Part shown: one piece after another, positions 42,302-51,687 of the stretch
Layout: each line of letters opens with the position of its first letter
How positions within the stretch are numbered: the first letter of the stretch is position 1
Source: Rikenellaceae bacterium
GTDB taxonomy: Bacteria > Bacteroidota > Bacteroidia > Bacteroidales > Rikenellaceae
Assembly: GCA_015059945.1 (NCBI GenBank)
Contig: SUZJ01000005.1
Location: 62,001-126,000, forward strand
Length of the DNA: 64,000 bases
Direction of reading: 5' to 3'
Position numbers and translations under genes: made by a program
Notes under the pieces: model-generated
What the model saw: only the letters and a program-made list of their open reading frames with translations
Told to the model about the DNA's origin: nothing
Databases searched by the model: none

Positions 42302-44587
42302 ATGCAGCAGAAAAATCTGGTTATCGTAGAGTCGCCTGCTAAGGCCAAGACTATCGAAAAATTCCTGGGCAAAGATTACAAAGTTTGTTCGTCGTACGGA
42401 CACATTCGCGATTTGGCCAAAAAAGGCCTCGGCATTGATGTCGAGGGCGGTTTTGTGCCCGACTACGAGGTGGCAGCCGACAAAAACAAACTGGTGGCCG
42501 ACCTGCGCAAACTCTCAGCCGAGGCCGAGTCGGTTTGGCTCGCATCTGATGAGGACCGCGAGGGAGAGGCTATCGCTTGGCACCTGACTCAGGTGCTCGA
42601 CCTGCCCGTAGAGAATACCAAACGTATCGTGTTCCACGAGATTACCAAACAGGCCATCCTCGACGCCATTGCTGCACCCCGCACTGTGGATATGAACCTT
42701 GTGAACGCTCAGCAGGCTCGCCGAGTGTTGGACAGGCTCGTGGGCTTTGAGCTCTCGCCAGTGCTGTGGAAGAAGGTTAAACCATCGCTCTCGGCAGGTA
42801 GGGTGCAGAGCGTGGCCGTAAGGCTCATTGTCGAGAGGGAGCGAGAGATTATCAACTTCAAGGCAGTACCTTTCTATAAGGTTACAGCCCGTTTTGTCGC
42901 AGGCGATAGTAGCGTGAAGGCCGAGTTGGACCGCAAGTTCGACACCAAAGAGGCTGCCGTGGCATTCTTGCAGAGCTGTGCAGGTGCCGACTTCAAGGTG
43001 CTGAGCATCGAGTCTAAACCCGCCGAGAAGTTCCCCGCACCCCCATTTACCACCTCTACCTTGCAGCAGGAGGCCGGTCGCAAGCTCTCGATGTCGGTGG
43101 GCCAGACTATGTCGGTAGCACAGAAGCTCTACGAGAGCGGTCGCATTACTTATATGCGTACCGACTCGGTAAACCTCTCTAAGCAGGCTATGTATGCCGC
43201 CAAAGAGGCTATTATTGGGCTCTATGGCGAGGAGTACCACTCGTGGAGGGCCTACAAGACCAAGAGCAAGGGGGCACAAGAGGCTCACGAGGCCATTCGC
43301 CCCTCGTACCTCGACCGCCAGACCATCGAGGGTACCACAGCCGAAAAGAGGCTCTACGAACTGATTTGGAAACGCACGGTGGCATCGCAGATGGCCCCCG
43401 CAAAGATAGATAAGACCATCGTAACCATAGAGATTGGCGGCCACACCGAGCGCTTTACGGCTGTGGGCGAGCAGGTTAAGTTCGACGGCTTTATGAAGCT
43501 CTACTCGGAGTCGACCGACGACGAGGCCGAGACCGAGAACGCCACCCTGCCCGCAATGACTCAGGGACAAGAGTTGCCACTGGTCGATATGGTCGCTACA
43601 CAGAAGTTCACCCAGCAGCCCTATCGTTATAGCGAGGCTCTGCTGGTCAAGAGGCTCGAAGAGCTGGGTATCGGTCGCCCCTCGACCTACGCCCCCACCA
43701 TCTCGACCATCATTGCCAGGGGCTACATCATCAAGCAGAACAAAGAGGGTGTCAAACGCCCCTACGTACAGGTTACTCTGGCCAAAGGCAAGCTGACCGA
43801 AAAGACACACAGCGAGGTTGTGGGCAAAGAGAAAGGCAAGCTGTCGCCCACCGATATCGGTATGCTCGTGAACGACTATCTCGAAAAGCAGTTCCCCTCA
43901 ATCCTGGACTACAACTTTACCGCTACGGTAGAGAAGGAGTTTGACCTTATTGCCGAGGGTAAGGAGCAGTGGAATAAGATGATTGAGGAGTTTTATGGCC
44001 CATTCCACCAGAGCGTAGATAGTGCTCTGGGGGCACAAATCGAGCACAACAGCTCGGTGCGCCAACTGGGTGTTGATCCTGTGAGCGGCCTGCCCGTGTC
44101 GGCCCGCATAGGTCGCTACGGCCCAATGGTGCAGATTGGTGGCGAGAATGGCGACAAGGCCCGCTTTGCAAGCCTCAAGAAAGACCAACTCATAGCTACA
44201 ATCACTCTGGAAGAGGCTCTCGAACTCTTCGCTCTGCCCCGCAACTTGGGCAAGTATGGCGATGAGGATATTGTTGTGGGCGTAGGCAAGTTTGGCCCCT
44301 ACATCCGCTATGGAGCCAAGTTTGTGTCGCTCACCAAGGCCGACGACCCCTATACCGTTACGGTAGAGCGCGCCATCGAGCTGATTGAGCAGAAGAAGGC
44401 TCAGGACAAGAGCAACAAGGAGCCCATCAAACGCTTCGACGGTGTGGACGACTTGGTGATTATGAGCGGCATCTACGGCCCCTACATCCAGTGTGCCGGC
44501 AAGAACTACCGCATCCCCAAGAGCAAAGACCCAATGGCAATGACCATCGACGAGTGCCGTGCACTGGTGGCCAAGTCGAAGAAATAG
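42302..44587 (+). CDS. topA: DNA topoisomerase I
   Basis: 761-aa type IA topoisomerase relaxing negative supercoils. Toprim motif LVIVESPAKAKTIEKFLG at residues 5-22 and DEDREGEAIAWHL near 80-92; the active-site Tyr is in GRITYMRTDSVNLS. The C-terminal part has repeats (GKYGDEDIVVGVGKFGPYIR) typical of Bacteroidetes TopA without Cys4 zinc fingers. Confidence 0.96.
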   Translation: MQQKNLVIVESPAKAKTIEKFLGKDYKVCSSYGHIRDLAKKGLGIDVEGGFVPDYEVAADKNKLVADLRKLSAEAESVWLASDEDREGEAIAWHLTQVLDLPVENTKRIVFHEITKQAILDAIAAPRTVDMNLVNAQQARRVLDRLVGFELSPVLWKKVKPSLSAGRVQSVAVRLIVEREREIINFKAVPFYKVTARFVAGDSSVKAELDRKFDTKEAAVAFLQSCAGADFKVLSIESKPAEKFPAPPFTTSTLQQEAGRKLSMSVGQTMSVAQKLYESGRITYMRTDSVNLSKQAMYAAKEAIIGLYGEEYHSWRAYKTKSKGAQEAHEAIRPSYLDRQTIEGTTAEKRLYELIWKRTVASQMAPAKIDKTIVTIEIGGHTERFTAVGEQVKFDGFMKLYSESTDDEAETENATLPAMTQGQELPLVDMVATQKFTQQPYRYSEALLVKRLEELGIGRPSTYAPTISTIIARGYIIKQNKEGVKRPYVQVTLAKGKLTEKTHSEVVGKEKGKLSPTDIGMLVNDYLEKQFPSILDYNFTATVEKEFDLIAEGKEQWNKMIEEFYGPFHQSVDSALGAQIEHNSSVRQLGVDPVSGLPVSARIGRYGPMVQIGGENGDKARFASLKKDQLIATITLEEALELFALPRNLGKYGDEDIVVGVGKFGPYIRYGAKFVSLTKADDPYTVTVERAIELIEQKKAQDKSNKEPIKRFDGVDDLVIMSGIYGPYIQCAGKNYRIPKSKDPMAMTIDECRALVAKSKK

Positions 44588-44610
44588 GGCCGAGAGGTAA
44601 TTAGGCAAAA

Positions 44611-44653
44611 TGAGAGAGCATCAACCATAGCGGGTTGATGCTCTCTCTTTTTT
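44611..44653. terminator. Terminator between topA and hydrogenase
   Basis: 14-bp stem GAGAGAGCATCAAC/GTTGATGCTCTCTC, 8-nt loop, T-run. It sits between convergent genes. Confidence 0.88.
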
Positions 44654-44672
44654 ACAATATGGCTCGGAACTT

Positions 44673-46112
44673 TTACTCCTCGCCGGTGATGTTTTTCCAG
44701 AGTTTTACCGAGGTGTCGATGGTCTTTTCGATGGCCTCGTTGCCGTAGCTGTCTACGTCGGCCAAGTTTTTCTTGCCGTGGTTGATGCACAAGGGGCCAT
44801 TGAGGCAGCCACCCTCGCAAATCATACCCTCAAAGAAGTTATACTCGCTCTTGCCAACCTTCAGCTTGGCCAGCTCCATACGGCACTGGTCGATACCGCT
44901 CATCGAAATGGGCCTCAGGTCGTCGAACTGGTGCTGAGCAGCCAGATTGAGCAGTCCCTGAATGATACCACCAGCCTTGGCAAAGATGCGACCGTAGAAC
45001 GAAGCGTTGTTCAGAGGGGTGTCCTCCTGCTCGGTGGTCTCGATACCGCGAGCGTCGAGGAAGGCCTGCAACTCCTCGAACGACATAACCGAGTCAATAG
45101 CCCCATTGGTCTTTTCGAGTGTGTACTCCATCTTCTTGGCAGCGCAGGGGCCAATGAATACCACCTTGGCATTGGGCTCGCTCTTCTTGATGAGCCTTGC
45201 CACCTCAATCATAGGCGAGGGGGTGTGCGATATGTGCTGTGTGAGCGAGGGGAAGTTAATCTCTATGAACCTCACAAACGAGGGGCAGCACGAGGTGGTG
45301 AGCAGCTTCTTCTCGTTCCACTCGCGCGACTCTTTGTAGAGCGTTACGTCGGCACCCAGAGCCACCTCTACCACGTCGGCAAAGCCGAGCTTCTTGATGG
45401 CGGTAACCACCTGCTCGATGCGGCCATACTTACACTGGCTGATGATTGCAGGGGCCAATACGGCGTAGACCTTGTTGCCGGTCTGCTCGCTCTCGCGCAG
45501 CATCTTGATGATGTCGATCAGCAGCGACTTGTCGGTCATTGCACCAAAGGGGCAGGCAATAACGCACTGGCCACACATAATGCACTTCGAGTTGTCAATT
45601 TTGGCCTTTTTGTTCTCGTCGATGCTGATAGCCTTAACCTTGCAGCTCTGCTGACAGGGGCGAACCATCTTGATAATCGAACCATAGGGACAGGCCTGTG
45701 CGCACTTGCCACACTCGATACACTTGTCGTGGTCGATTACGGCACGCTTGCCTACGATGGTGATTGCATCTTTGGGGCAGACCTCCTTGCAGTTGTGCAG
45801 AATACAGCCTCGGCAGGCGGGGGTAACGAGCATTGCGTTGGTGGGGCACTCGTCGCAGGCGATGTCGATAACCTCAATCACATTGGGGTTGCTCTTGTCG
45901 CCACCGCAAGCCATCTTGATGCGCTCTTGCAGGATTGCGCGCTCTTTGTAGATGCAGCAACGCAACTCGGCCTTGGGGCCGGGCGAGATTTTCTTGGGGA
46001 TATCTATATAGGCCGAGTCCATAGTGCCCTCGTATGTGCTGCGTACTACCTCTTTGAGTACCTTGTACTTAAGCAACTGGACACTGGTGTCGAATACTTT
46101 GTCTTGTTTCAT
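44673..46112 (-). CDS. Monomeric [FeFe] hydrogenase, group-B-like
   Basis: A 479-aa iron-only hydrogenase. Several CxxCxxC-type ferredoxin clusters (CDECPTNA, CRGCILHNCKEVCP, CIECGKCAQACP, CIMCGQCVIACP) precede the H-cluster domain: L1 TTSCCPSFV, L2 IGPCAAKKMEY and L3 EGMICEGGCLNGP. L1 is TSCCP rather than TSCSP, which fits group B. It should exchange electrons between ferredoxin and protons. HydEFG maturases are not in the window. ATG 46112 is preferred; the longer frame crosses the -7 box. Confidence 0.9.
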   Translation of the reverse strand: MKQDKVFDTSVQLLKYKVLKEVVRSTYEGTMDSAYIDIPKKISPGPKAELRCCIYKERAILQERIKMACGGDKSNPNVIEVIDIACDECPTNAMLVTPACRGCILHNCKEVCPKDAITIVGKRAVIDHDKCIECGKCAQACPYGSIIKMVRPCQQSCKVKAISIDENKKAKIDNSKCIMCGQCVIACPFGAMTDKSLLIDIIKMLRESEQTGNKVYAVLAPAIISQCKYGRIEQVVTAIKKLGFADVVEVALGADVTLYKESREWNEKKLLTTSCCPSFVRFIEINFPSLTQHISHTPSPMIEVARLIKKSEPNAKVVFIGPCAAKKMEYTLEKTNGAIDSVMSFEELQAFLDARGIETTEQEDTPLNNASFYGRIFAKAGGIIQGLLNLAAQHQFDDLRPISMSGIDQCRMELAKLKVGKSEYNFFEGMICEGGCLNGPLCINHGKKNLADVDSYGNEAIEKTIDTSVKLWKNITGEE

Positions 46113-46151
46113 AAATGGGCAAAATATGTTGGTTTCTCCTCTATTTTGCCG

Positions 46152-46159
46152 CAAAAGTA
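46152..46159 (-). promoter_or_regulatory. -7 box of the hydrogenase gene
   Basis: CAAAAGTA on the plus strand reads TACTTTTG on the minus strand, 40 nt before the hydrogenase ATG. Confidence 0.5.
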
Positions 46160-46233
46160 GTGATTTGATTCGAGATTCTAAAACAAAACAGCCCCAAAAG
46201 TACCTTTCTGCTCGGTCTAACTCCCTTTTTGCT

Positions 46234-47505
46234 CTATTGTTTTTTCAGCAGGTCGGCTACGGCTTGGTATGCGGGCAGCGATATGTAGTCGTTGAGGGTG
46301 TTGCTGGCGTTGGGGTTTGAGGCCAGTCGCACAATTACCATCTCGGCTGCGGGGTTGATGTAGATTGCCTGACCGTGAACACCGCGCGCCATATAGGCCC
46401 CGTCGGGATTGTTGCTCCTCCACCACATATTGCGGTACGACCAGCCTGGCAACTTGTGTCCATAGGCCGAGCGGGCAAATGGCTCTTTGTCGCCGCCAAA
46501 GCGTATGTCGTCTATGGCTTCGGCAGGGAGTATCTGCTTGCCCTGCCAGCGCCCCTCTTGGAGCATCATCTGGCCAAAACGTGCAAGGTCGCGCAGGGTG
46601 GCATCGAACCCTCCGCCCGCAAAGGGCGTACCCATTGCATCGACCTGATAGTAGGCATCTTGCTCCATACCCATACGGCTCCAAATGCGGTTGGTCATCT
46701 GCTCGGCCACGTTGGCTCCGCCCGCGCGCTCGACAATCCAGCCGAGCAGGTCGGCATTGACGGTGCGATAGCCAAACTCGACACCGTGAGTGCCACTCTG
46801 CTTGACCTCTTTCAGGTAGGCGTGGTAACCATCGGGCGTACCCTCGGGGTGGACCACCATAGGGTTGCCTGCGGCCGAAAAGGCCCAAATCTCGGCATTG
46901 GGGTCGGTGTACTCCTCCGAGAACTGTATGGCGGTGGTCATATCCATCACTTGACGCACTGTGGCATCGGCAAAGCCGCTACCTGCAAGCTCGGGAATGT
47001 AGTGGGTAACAAGCGCATCGGGGTCCAGCTTACCCTCGGCAACCAGAGCGGCTGCCAGAGTACCCGTCAGGCTCTTCGTTACGCTCATTACAGCGTGGGG
47101 TGTCGAGTCGGTCAGGTGGCTGAAATAACGCTCATAGACCACTCGGCCGCGGTGGAGAATAATGATGCCGTCGACGTGGTTGCGCTCCAAACCCTCGGCC
47201 CAACTGATGGGCTCGCTTTGGCCTGTGGGCACAAAGGTCAGCGCCTCTATCTGCTTGTCCATACAGCGGTGGCGGAAGGGCTTGGGATAGACCTTGTTGC
47301 CTCGGGGTACGTTGGTTGTGGGCAGGAACTCGCGCATATGACACACGCTATAAGGTAGTGTCGAGGGGGTGAAGAAACTGCCGTCGATGGCGTTGCCTCG
47401 CTCGGTGGCCGAAGTTGAGGTTGCTGACGTAAGGCTCTCCTGGGCGCTCGATAGGGTGAGCGAAAGGAGCAGCGCAGAAGCAAAGGTTGTGATGACTTTT
47501 TTCAT
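46234..47505 (-). CDS. Secreted serine hydrolase, beta-lactamase/NylB-like
   Basis: A 423-aa exported protein of the class C beta-lactamase-like (S12) family. The signal peptide ends about residue 22. SxxK is in MSVTKSLTG (Ser near 142); the Tyr motif is FGYRTVNADLLG, and HGQAIYINP is a late motif. The YxTxN pattern is closer to 6-aminohexanoate-oligomer hydrolase and esterase relatives than to true beta-lactamases. Substrate unknown. It lies upstream of the hydrogenase on the same strand, with a 121-nt gap. Confidence 0.85.
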   Translation of the reverse strand: MKKVITTFASALLLSLTLSSAQESLTSATSTSATERGNAIDGSFFTPSTLPYSVCHMREFLPTTNVPRGNKVYPKPFRHRCMDKQIEALTFVPTGQSEPISWAEGLERNHVDGIIILHRGRVVYERYFSHLTDSTPHAVMSVTKSLTGTLAAALVAEGKLDPDALVTHYIPELAGSGFADATVRQVMDMTTAIQFSEEYTDPNAEIWAFSAAGNPMVVHPEGTPDGYHAYLKEVKQSGTHGVEFGYRTVNADLLGWIVERAGGANVAEQMTNRIWSRMGMEQDAYYQVDAMGTPFAGGGFDATLRDLARFGQMMLQEGRWQGKQILPAEAIDDIRFGGDKEPFARSAYGHKLPGWSYRNMWWRSNNPDGAYMARGVHGQAIYINPAAEMVIVRLASNPNASNTLNDYISLPAYQAVADLLKKQ

Positions 47506-47798
47506 AATACTTGGTATTTGTTACACGTTTTATTTTGTACAAATAACGTCAGAAGTGCAAATTTGGTGCCCATAGAGATATAAATGCGAACAATCGAACA
47601 TTCCAAACGAAAGGATGCTCCATTGCCCTGCCTGCTGCGTTGGGCCATAAACGACTAAATGACAGATAGAATTGACCAATAACTTTTGGGGGTATTTAGG
47701 GTAATGGATTGGAAAAAAGTATATATATTTGCAAACTCGAAATTGTGTTTCGAGAGGATGACGCAATAAAAACCTTAAACTTATATCTTTAATTCAGT
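47506..47798. promoter_or_regulatory. Divergent intergenic region, hydrolase/dsbD
   Basis: About 290 bp without a gene. A plus-strand -7 box TATATTTG at 47724-47731 probably serves dsbD, with a leader of about 60 nt. No repeat module or hairpin was seen. Confidence 0.5.
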
Positions 47799-49784
47799 AT
47801 GAAATTTGTAAAAATTTTGTTGGTTGCGATAGCCTCGTTGCTGTCGACATCAATGTCGGCCCAGGGTGGCGACGTTCGTACACGCTGGTCGGCCGAGGTG
47901 GTTGACCTCGGCGAGGGACTCTACCAGATTGACGTTACCGCCAAGATTCCCTCCGACCTTCACATCTACGCTATGGGCGAGTTGGGCGGCTACAACCCCA
48001 CCACCTTCAGCTTTACCTCGGAGAACATCACCCTCGAAGGTGAGACTACCCCTTCGCGTGAGCCTCACAAGTACTTCGACGACATCTTTATGATTGATAT
48101 GGGCGACTACTCGGGCGAGGTTACTTTCAGCCAGAAGGTCTTGAGCCACAAGAAGAATGCCAAAGTAGTGGTAGGCGTCGAGTGGCAGGAGTGTACCGAC
48201 GAGACCTGCCAGATGGGCGAGGTCGAGATGGAGATAAAACTCGGCAAGAGCAAAGCAGCAGCCGCAACCGTTAGTGAGCCCAAAGCGGAGCAGAGCAAAG
48301 GTGGTGGCAACTTCTGGGGCACCATCTTGGAGGCAATCCTCTGGGGCTTTGCAGCACTGCTTACCCCCTGTGTGTTCCCTATGGTTCCTATGACCGTTTC
48401 GTTCTTTATGAAGGGCTCGGAGAATAAGGCCAAGGCCAAATTCCGCGCCGTTATGTATGGCGTGTTTATCGTAGCGCTCTACACCCTGCCCATTGCGGCT
48501 ATCATCCTTATCACAAGGTTGGTGGGTGGCGATGCTGTTACGGCCGACATCTTCAACTGGCTCGGTACTCACTGGCTGCCCAATATCCTCTTCTTTGTGG
48601 TATTTATGATCTTTGCTGCATCGTTCTTTGGTGCGTTTGAGATTGTACTGCCCTCGAAGCTGGTAAACAAGAGCGACGAGAATGTAGACAAGAAGAAGGG
48701 CTTGGGTGGCGTGTTCTTCTTGGCGCTGACTCTGGTGTTGGTATCGTTCTCGTGTACCGGCCCCATTGTAGGCTCGGTGCTGATTAAGGCTACCCAGGGC
48801 GAGGTGCTTACCCCCATTTTTGCAATGTTGGCCTTCTCGTTGGCCTTCTCGATTCCCTTTGTGCTGTGCGCACTCTTCCCCGGCTTGCTGAACAAGATGC
48901 CTAAGAGCGGTGGCTGGCTCAACTCGGTTAAGGTTGTGCTGGGTTTTGTTGAGGTAGCTCTGGGCTTCAAGTTCCTCTCGACTGCCGACCAAGTTTACCA
49001 CTGGGGTCTGCTCGATAGGGAGATTTATCTGGCCATTTGGATTGTATGCTTTACCCTTATGGGCTTCTACCTGCTGGGCAAACTCAAATTCAAACACGAC
49101 TCGGAGGTTAAGTATATTTCGACCTTCCGCCTGATATTGGCAATTGGTGTATTCACCTTTGTGGTATATATGATTCCCGGTATGTGGGGTGCACCTTTGA
49201 AGGGCCTCTCGGGCTACCTGCCCCCAATGCAGACTCAGGACTTTGTGCTGGGTGCCGAGAATAGCAATGGCGGCGCAGTGGTGTCGGCAAATAGCAATAC
49301 CACCGCCAGTGAACTGCCCGCTACGGTTAAGTATGGCGACTTCTTGGAGCTGCCTCTGGGCCTCGAGGGCTTCTATGACTTGGAGGAGGCTAAGGCTCAC
49401 GCTGCAAAGGTTGGCAAACCCATCTTCTTGGACTTCACTGGCCACGGCTGCGTAAACTGCCGCGAGATGGAGTCGAGGGTATGGAGCGACCCCGCAGTGA
49501 AGGCTAAACTGGAGAGCGAGTTTGTAATCTGCGCCCTCTATGTAGACGACAAGAAACAGGTTGCCAAAGAGGATTGGGTAACCTTGGAGAATGGCAAGGT
49601 GCTCAAAACTCTGGGCAAGATTAACTCCAACATTGCTCTGGAGCAGTTTGGTGCCAACGCACAGCCCCACTATGTTATTCTCGATGCAAGTGGCAAACAG
49701 TTGGGCGAGGCTCGTGGCTATAACCTCGACGTGGCTGCCTTTATTGACTGGATGAACGCTGGCCTGAACGAGTACAACAAATAG
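47799..49784 (+). CDS. dsbD: Thiol:disulfide interchange protein DsbD
   Basis: 661-aa inner-membrane reductant conduit to the periplasm. Signal peptide (1-21), N-terminal beta domain with Cys pair in ECTDETCQMGEVE, and a CcdA-like membrane core with LLTPCVFPMVPMTVSFF and SFSCTGPIVGS. The C-terminal thioredoxin-like domain has DFTGHGCVNCREME (CVNC). All three Cys pairs are present. It has its own promoter and terminator. Confidence 0.94.
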   Translation: MKFVKILLVAIASLLSTSMSAQGGDVRTRWSAEVVDLGEGLYQIDVTAKIPSDLHIYAMGELGGYNPTTFSFTSENITLEGETTPSREPHKYFDDIFMIDMGDYSGEVTFSQKVLSHKKNAKVVVGVEWQECTDETCQMGEVEMEIKLGKSKAAAATVSEPKAEQSKGGGNFWGTILEAILWGFAALLTPCVFPMVPMTVSFFMKGSENKAKAKFRAVMYGVFIVALYTLPIAAIILITRLVGGDAVTADIFNWLGTHWLPNILFFVVFMIFAASFFGAFEIVLPSKLVNKSDENVDKKKGLGGVFFLALTLVLVSFSCTGPIVGSVLIKATQGEVLTPIFAMLAFSLAFSIPFVLCALFPGLLNKMPKSGGWLNSVKVVLGFVEVALGFKFLSTADQVYHWGLLDREIYLAIWIVCFTLMGFYLLGKLKFKHDSEVKYISTFRLILAIGVFTFVVYMIPGMWGAPLKGLSGYLPPMQTQDFVLGAENSNGGAVVSANSNTTASELPATVKYGDFLELPLGLEGFYDLEEAKAHAAKVGKPIFLDFTGHGCVNCREMESRVWSDPAVKAKLESEFVICALYVDDKKQVAKEDWVTLENGKVLKTLGKINSNIALEQFGANAQPHYVILDASGKQLGEARGYNLDVAAFIDWMNAGLNEYNK

Positions 49785-49811
49785 GCTGCGTTAGTAATAC
49801 ACCCCGTATAA

Positions 49812-49860
49812 GAGCCGAGCCGATTCACCCCAAAAAGGTGGATTGGCTCGGCTTATTTTT
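49812..49860 (+). terminator. Terminator after dsbD
   Basis: A 17-bp stem around GCCGAGCCGATTCACC/GGTGGATTGGCTCGGC, 7-nt loop, T-run. The following 190 nt to the next promoter show no gene. Confidence 0.85.
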
Positions 49861-50042
49861 GGTCTTTGTGGTGGGGTGGGCGGCAAAAGGATAAAAGGTG
49901 GCAAGAAGGGGCCGAAAAAGTGGATGTTTACAAAGAGCTTTGGAGGGCTACTATGTTGAGCCACAATAGTATGACTTAATTTTTTGGGTGCTAAAAAAGT
50001 GGAATATTTAGCCCCAAAACCACCCTCAATGTTCTTTGTTTT

Positions 50043-50074
50043 TTTGCGACTTATGGTCGAAGATGTTACATTTG
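50043..50074 (+). promoter_or_regulatory. Promoter of the truncated GH3 glycosidase
   Basis: TTTG at 50043-50046, 20 nt, TACATTTG at 50067-50074: a near-ideal promoter still present in front of a broken gene. Confidence 0.7.
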
Positions 50075-50097
50075 TCAAAGACAAAAAACCTACGACT

Positions 50098-50749
50098 ATG
50101 AAACCTATCCTACGATTATGCTTGTTGGCCGTAGTGTCGCTCACAGCGGCCTGCTCGGCTGCGGGCTTCTATGGCGAGGCCGAGGCCATCTTGCGCAGCA
50201 TCGACACGCTGGCAATGTCGCCAGCCGAAATCCGCAACTACTACGCCGAGGCTGCTGCCGGCACCTTTGGCTCGACACTCAATCTGGTAGACCCCGTAGA
50301 GATTAACAAAATCCAAAGGGCCGCAGTCGAGAACAGCCGCTTGGGTATTCCGCTGATTTTTGCAAGGGATGTTATCCACGGCTTCCACACCATCTTCCCC
50401 ATCCCTCTGGGACAGGCCGCATCTTTTGACCCCACCATTGTTGAGGAGGGTGCAAGGCACGCCGCACGCGAGGCTGTGGCTTCGGGTGTGAGGTGGACCT
50501 TCTCGCCTATGGTAGACATCTCGCGCGACTCGCGCTGGGGTAGGATTGCCGAGAGCTTTGGCGAGGACCCCTATCTGACCTCCGAGCTGGCTGTGGCAAT
50601 GCTCAATGGCTACCAGAATAACGAGAAACCCCTGGCCGCCTTTTGTACTTACTGCCAACGATAGTGGCGCACGTCGTACCTTCAAGATTATCACCAAAGA
50701 CGGCGAGGGCAACCAGGTGTCGTCGATTGTTTACTTCCAGAACGCATAA
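50098..50749 (+). pseudogene. Deletion fusion: GH3 beta-glucosidase 5' end + BACON-like 3' end
   Basis: The first ~180 residues (to about 50640) are an intact lipoprotein signal (VSLTAAC) and the start of a GH3 glycosidase (IPLIFARDVIHGFHTIFPIP, WTFSPMVDISRDSRWGRI), a family usually about 750 aa. At PLAA, where homologues read on to AKHF, the sequence jumps into another gene. Frame +1 then reads LTANDSGARRTFKIITKDG...VYFQNA and stops at 50747-50749, which looks like the last strands of a BACON/Ig-like domain. In the GH3 frame it ends at 50664. The GH3 enzyme cannot be active. ATG 50098 follows the promoter. Confidence 0.82.
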
Positions 50750-50779
50750 GAGGTAGGGATATATCCCTATGATACACAC

Positions 50780-50815
50780 ACAAAGGGCTTGGCAGTCAGT
50801 TGCCAAGCCCTTTGT
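50780..50815. terminator. Hairpin between pseudogene and cbiM-like gene
   Basis: Perfect 15-bp stem ACAAAGGGCTTGGCA/TGCCAAGCCCTTTGT with a 6-nt loop. Its T-tract is weak. Probably the original terminator of the lost downstream gene. Confidence 0.65.
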
Positions 50816-50828
50816 GCGTTTGTGGCTA

Positions 50829-50862
50829 ATTGTGAATTCAGAATTCAGAATTTTGAATTTCC
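50829..50862. repeat. GAATTCAGAATTCAGAATT tandem motif (family E)
   Basis: Tandem AATTCAG units at the 3' end of the cbiM-like gene. They encode its last residues (EEIQNSEF) and provide its stop. Confidence 0.75.
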
Positions 50863-51644
50863 TCTTGGCTCTGCTCGACCGACCACTCGAGGCCGTCGGG
50901 GCGGTCAGAGGAGAGTTGCGACAGGCCGCCACCAATCAGCAGCGCCCCAATCAAAAAGGCCCATACCGTATTGAGCACGCGGGGTTGCTCGGCCCCCTCG
51001 CCCACAAAGTTGATGTGCAGCAATGGGGCGTTGGTCTGGCTTACGGCCCACAGTATTGCCCCCGTAGCCAACCCCTCGACCGCGCCAATGGGCAGGTGGG
51101 CAAAGACCATATTGCCCCAAAATGCCCTCATCTGGAGCGGAGCAACGCCCGAGGCTCCCACCTCGGCCACCGCACCTATGGCTCCCAGTTCGGCCGCCAC
51201 CATAGCCGCCACCACCGAGGCCAACACAAGGCGCCACCCTCCGCTACGGCCACTCATCAGGGGTTTGAATATCAATGGGTAGGCCACCAAGCACCCTGCG
51301 GCAGCCATATTGAGTATGTTACACCCTATGGCCAGGGTGCCTCCGTCGCCCAGCAGCAGCGCCTGCAGGGCAATCACTACCGACAGCGTCAAAAAGCCTG
51401 CCCAAGGGCCCAACATTGCCGCCAACAGCACTCCACCTATCAGGTGGCCACTACTGCCCGCAAAGGCTGTGAAATTGAGCATCTGGGCCGCCAGCACAAA
51501 GGCCCCCAGGGCCCCCATCATTGGCAGGGTGTTGCGTGTTGCCTGACGGCGTGTCTTGGCTATGGCGACCGCCACAAGCAGGGCGGCCACAGCCCCGCCC
51601 ACAATCTCTATTGCAGGCGAGAGTAATTGGTTTGTCAAATGCAT
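50838..51644 (-). CDS. ECF-type nickel/cobalt permease, NikM/CbiM (with N-like tail)
   Basis: A 268-aa membrane S-component with about seven hydrophobic segments. MHLTNQLLSPAIEIVG replaces the usual MHIPDG start; SGHLIGGVLLAAMLGPWAG and CNILNMAAAG resemble CbiM/NikM. The last helix plus DRPDGLEW is like a fused CbiN/NikN. It probably imports Ni2+ for the urease encoded upstream on the same strand. No ATPase (NikO) or T component (NikQ) is present, so it is orphan or uses distant partners. The C-terminus is repeat-encoded. Confidence 0.78.
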   Translation of the reverse strand: MHLTNQLLSPAIEIVGGAVAALLVAVAIAKTRRQATRNTLPMMGALGAFVLAAQMLNFTAFAGSSGHLIGGVLLAAMLGPWAGFLTLSVVIALQALLLGDGGTLAIGCNILNMAAAGCLVAYPLIFKPLMSGRSGGWRLVLASVVAAMVAAELGAIGAVAEVGASGVAPLQMRAFWGNMVFAHLPIGAVEGLATGAILWAVSQTNAPLLHINFVGEGAEQPRVLNTVWAFLIGALLIGGGLSQLSSDRPDGLEWSVEQSQEEIQNSEF

Positions 51645-51687
51645 AGTAATAAACGGTTTATGTGTATGTGTGTATATGAATAAGGTG

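Noticed and set aside
47850..49670. 606-aa open frame antisense to dsbD
   Set aside because: Shadow frame of dsbD; no motif, promoter or conserved start.
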